This document shows, one piece after another, positions 6,241-6,692 of a stretch of 6,692 nt of DNA. The stretch is from Syntrophales bacterium. GTDB lineage: Bacteria > Desulfobacterota > Syntrophia > Syntrophales > UBA5619. The position numbers were made by a program, and so were the translations under genes. The stretch covers positions 1 through 6,692 of the forward strand of contig JAQTRB010000091.1 of the NCBI GenBank assembly GCA_028712015.1, given 5' to 3'. Position 1 is the stretch's first letter, and every line of letters starts with the position of its first letter. Below the pieces are notes generated by a model. It made no database searches. It was not told the DNA's origin and saw only the letters and a program-made list of their open reading frames with translations.

Positions 6241-6692
6241 ATGATCGAACTGACCATTCCCATTTCCGAGGAGCGGATTCTTTCGTTGCATGCCGGCGAC
6301 GCCGTGTCGATCTCGGGGATCGCGACGACGGGACGGGACGCGGCGCACAAATACATGGTGGAGCGCCTGATCGAGTCTGCGGGCCCGCTCCCGGCGGCGG
6401 ATCAACGTATTTTCGACGAACTGAAGACGATCTATCGCGGCGGGGCGATTTACCACTGCGGACCCATCGTGCGCAAAACGGGGGACGGGTGGGCCATCGT
6501 CTCCGCGGGACCGACGACGAGCATCCGGGAGGAGGGTTATGAGGACAAGGTCATTGCCGCCTTCGGCCTCCGGGTCGTCATCGGCAAAGGGGGAATGGGA
6601 CCCCGAACGCTTGCGGCATGCCGGACCCACAAGGCCGTCTATGTCCACGCGATCGGCGGGGCGGGCGTGACCAGCGCCGAGGCCATGGTCGA
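6241..6692 (+). CDS. Class I fumarate hydratase, beta subunit (C-terminal domain type), 3' end outside window
   Basis: The frame opens at ATG 6241 and has no stop before the window ends, giving 150 residues of a subunit usually around 180-200 long. It supplies the partner half of the two-subunit class I fumarase active site, equivalent to the C-terminal domain of single-chain FumA/FumB. Visible family motifs are the AGDAVSISG strand region (18-26) followed by GRDAAHK (31-37), IYHCGPIV (70-77), GPTTSIREE (90-98) and IGKGGMG (114-120). The KGGM lysine belongs to the family's active-site region. The chain then continues with HAIGGAG (136-142), also conserved. A GAGG ribosome site at 6229-6232 overlaps the alpha stop codon, eight bases before the ATG, so the two subunits should be made together. 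As with alpha, tartrate dehydratase is the main alternative function. Confidence 0.92.
   Translation, partial: MIELTIPISEERILSLHAGDAVSISGIATTGRDAAHKYMVERLIESAGPLPAADQRIFDELKTIYRGGAIYHCGPIVRKTGDGWAIVSAGPTTSIREEGYEDKVIAAFGLRVVIGKGGMGPRTLAACRTHKAVYVHAIGGAGVTSAEAMV

Noticed and set aside
1..6692. CRISPR arrays, insertion-sequence ends, tRNA/rRNA genes, defence or phage modules.
   Set aside because: I saw no repeated spacers, transposase-like protein, terminal inverted repeats, cloverleaf sequence or phage gene. Coding genes with known metabolic roles fill nearly all the window.

Overview
The window is a gene-dense stretch of a high-GC bacterial chromosome (GC well above half by eye), with overlapping stop/start codons and short intergenic gaps. 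Three anaerobic-type enzymes occur together: a tungsten/molybdenum aldehyde ferredoxin oxidoreductase, the three-subunit anaerobic glycerol-3-phosphate dehydrogenase, and an oxygen-labile class I (iron-sulfur) fumarase. This suggests a strictly or mainly anaerobic bacterium. A Desulfobacterota/syntroph-like lineage is my guess from gene content only; no marker gene here settles it.

Layout: (1) 1-552, plus strand, is the C-terminal end of an aldehyde ferredoxin oxidoreductase that begins outside the window. (2) 553-651 is a short convergent gap with no convincing terminator. (3) 4672-652, minus strand, is a glpA-glpB-glpC operon whose three genes are joined by two ATGA overlaps. (4) 4673-4848 is a divergent regulatory region. 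It holds two back-to-back promoter candidates, each with a perfect TTGACA and a 17-base spacer. (5) 4849-6692, plus strand, is a second operon: a small unrecognised protein, then the alpha and beta subunits of a two-subunit class I fumarase. The beta gene runs off the window.

How the genes may work together: GlpABC oxidises glycerol-3-phosphate to dihydroxyacetone phosphate and passes electrons through FAD and Fe-S centres to the membrane quinone pool. Fumarase interconverts malate and fumarate, and fumarate is a classic acceptor for GlpABC electrons in anaerobic E. coli. The divergent arrangement is therefore metabolically sensible, but co-regulation is inference. I see no mobile element, CRISPR array, RNA gene or defence system. 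The least explained item is the small protein of about 159 residues, encoded ahead of and translationally coupled to the fumarase.
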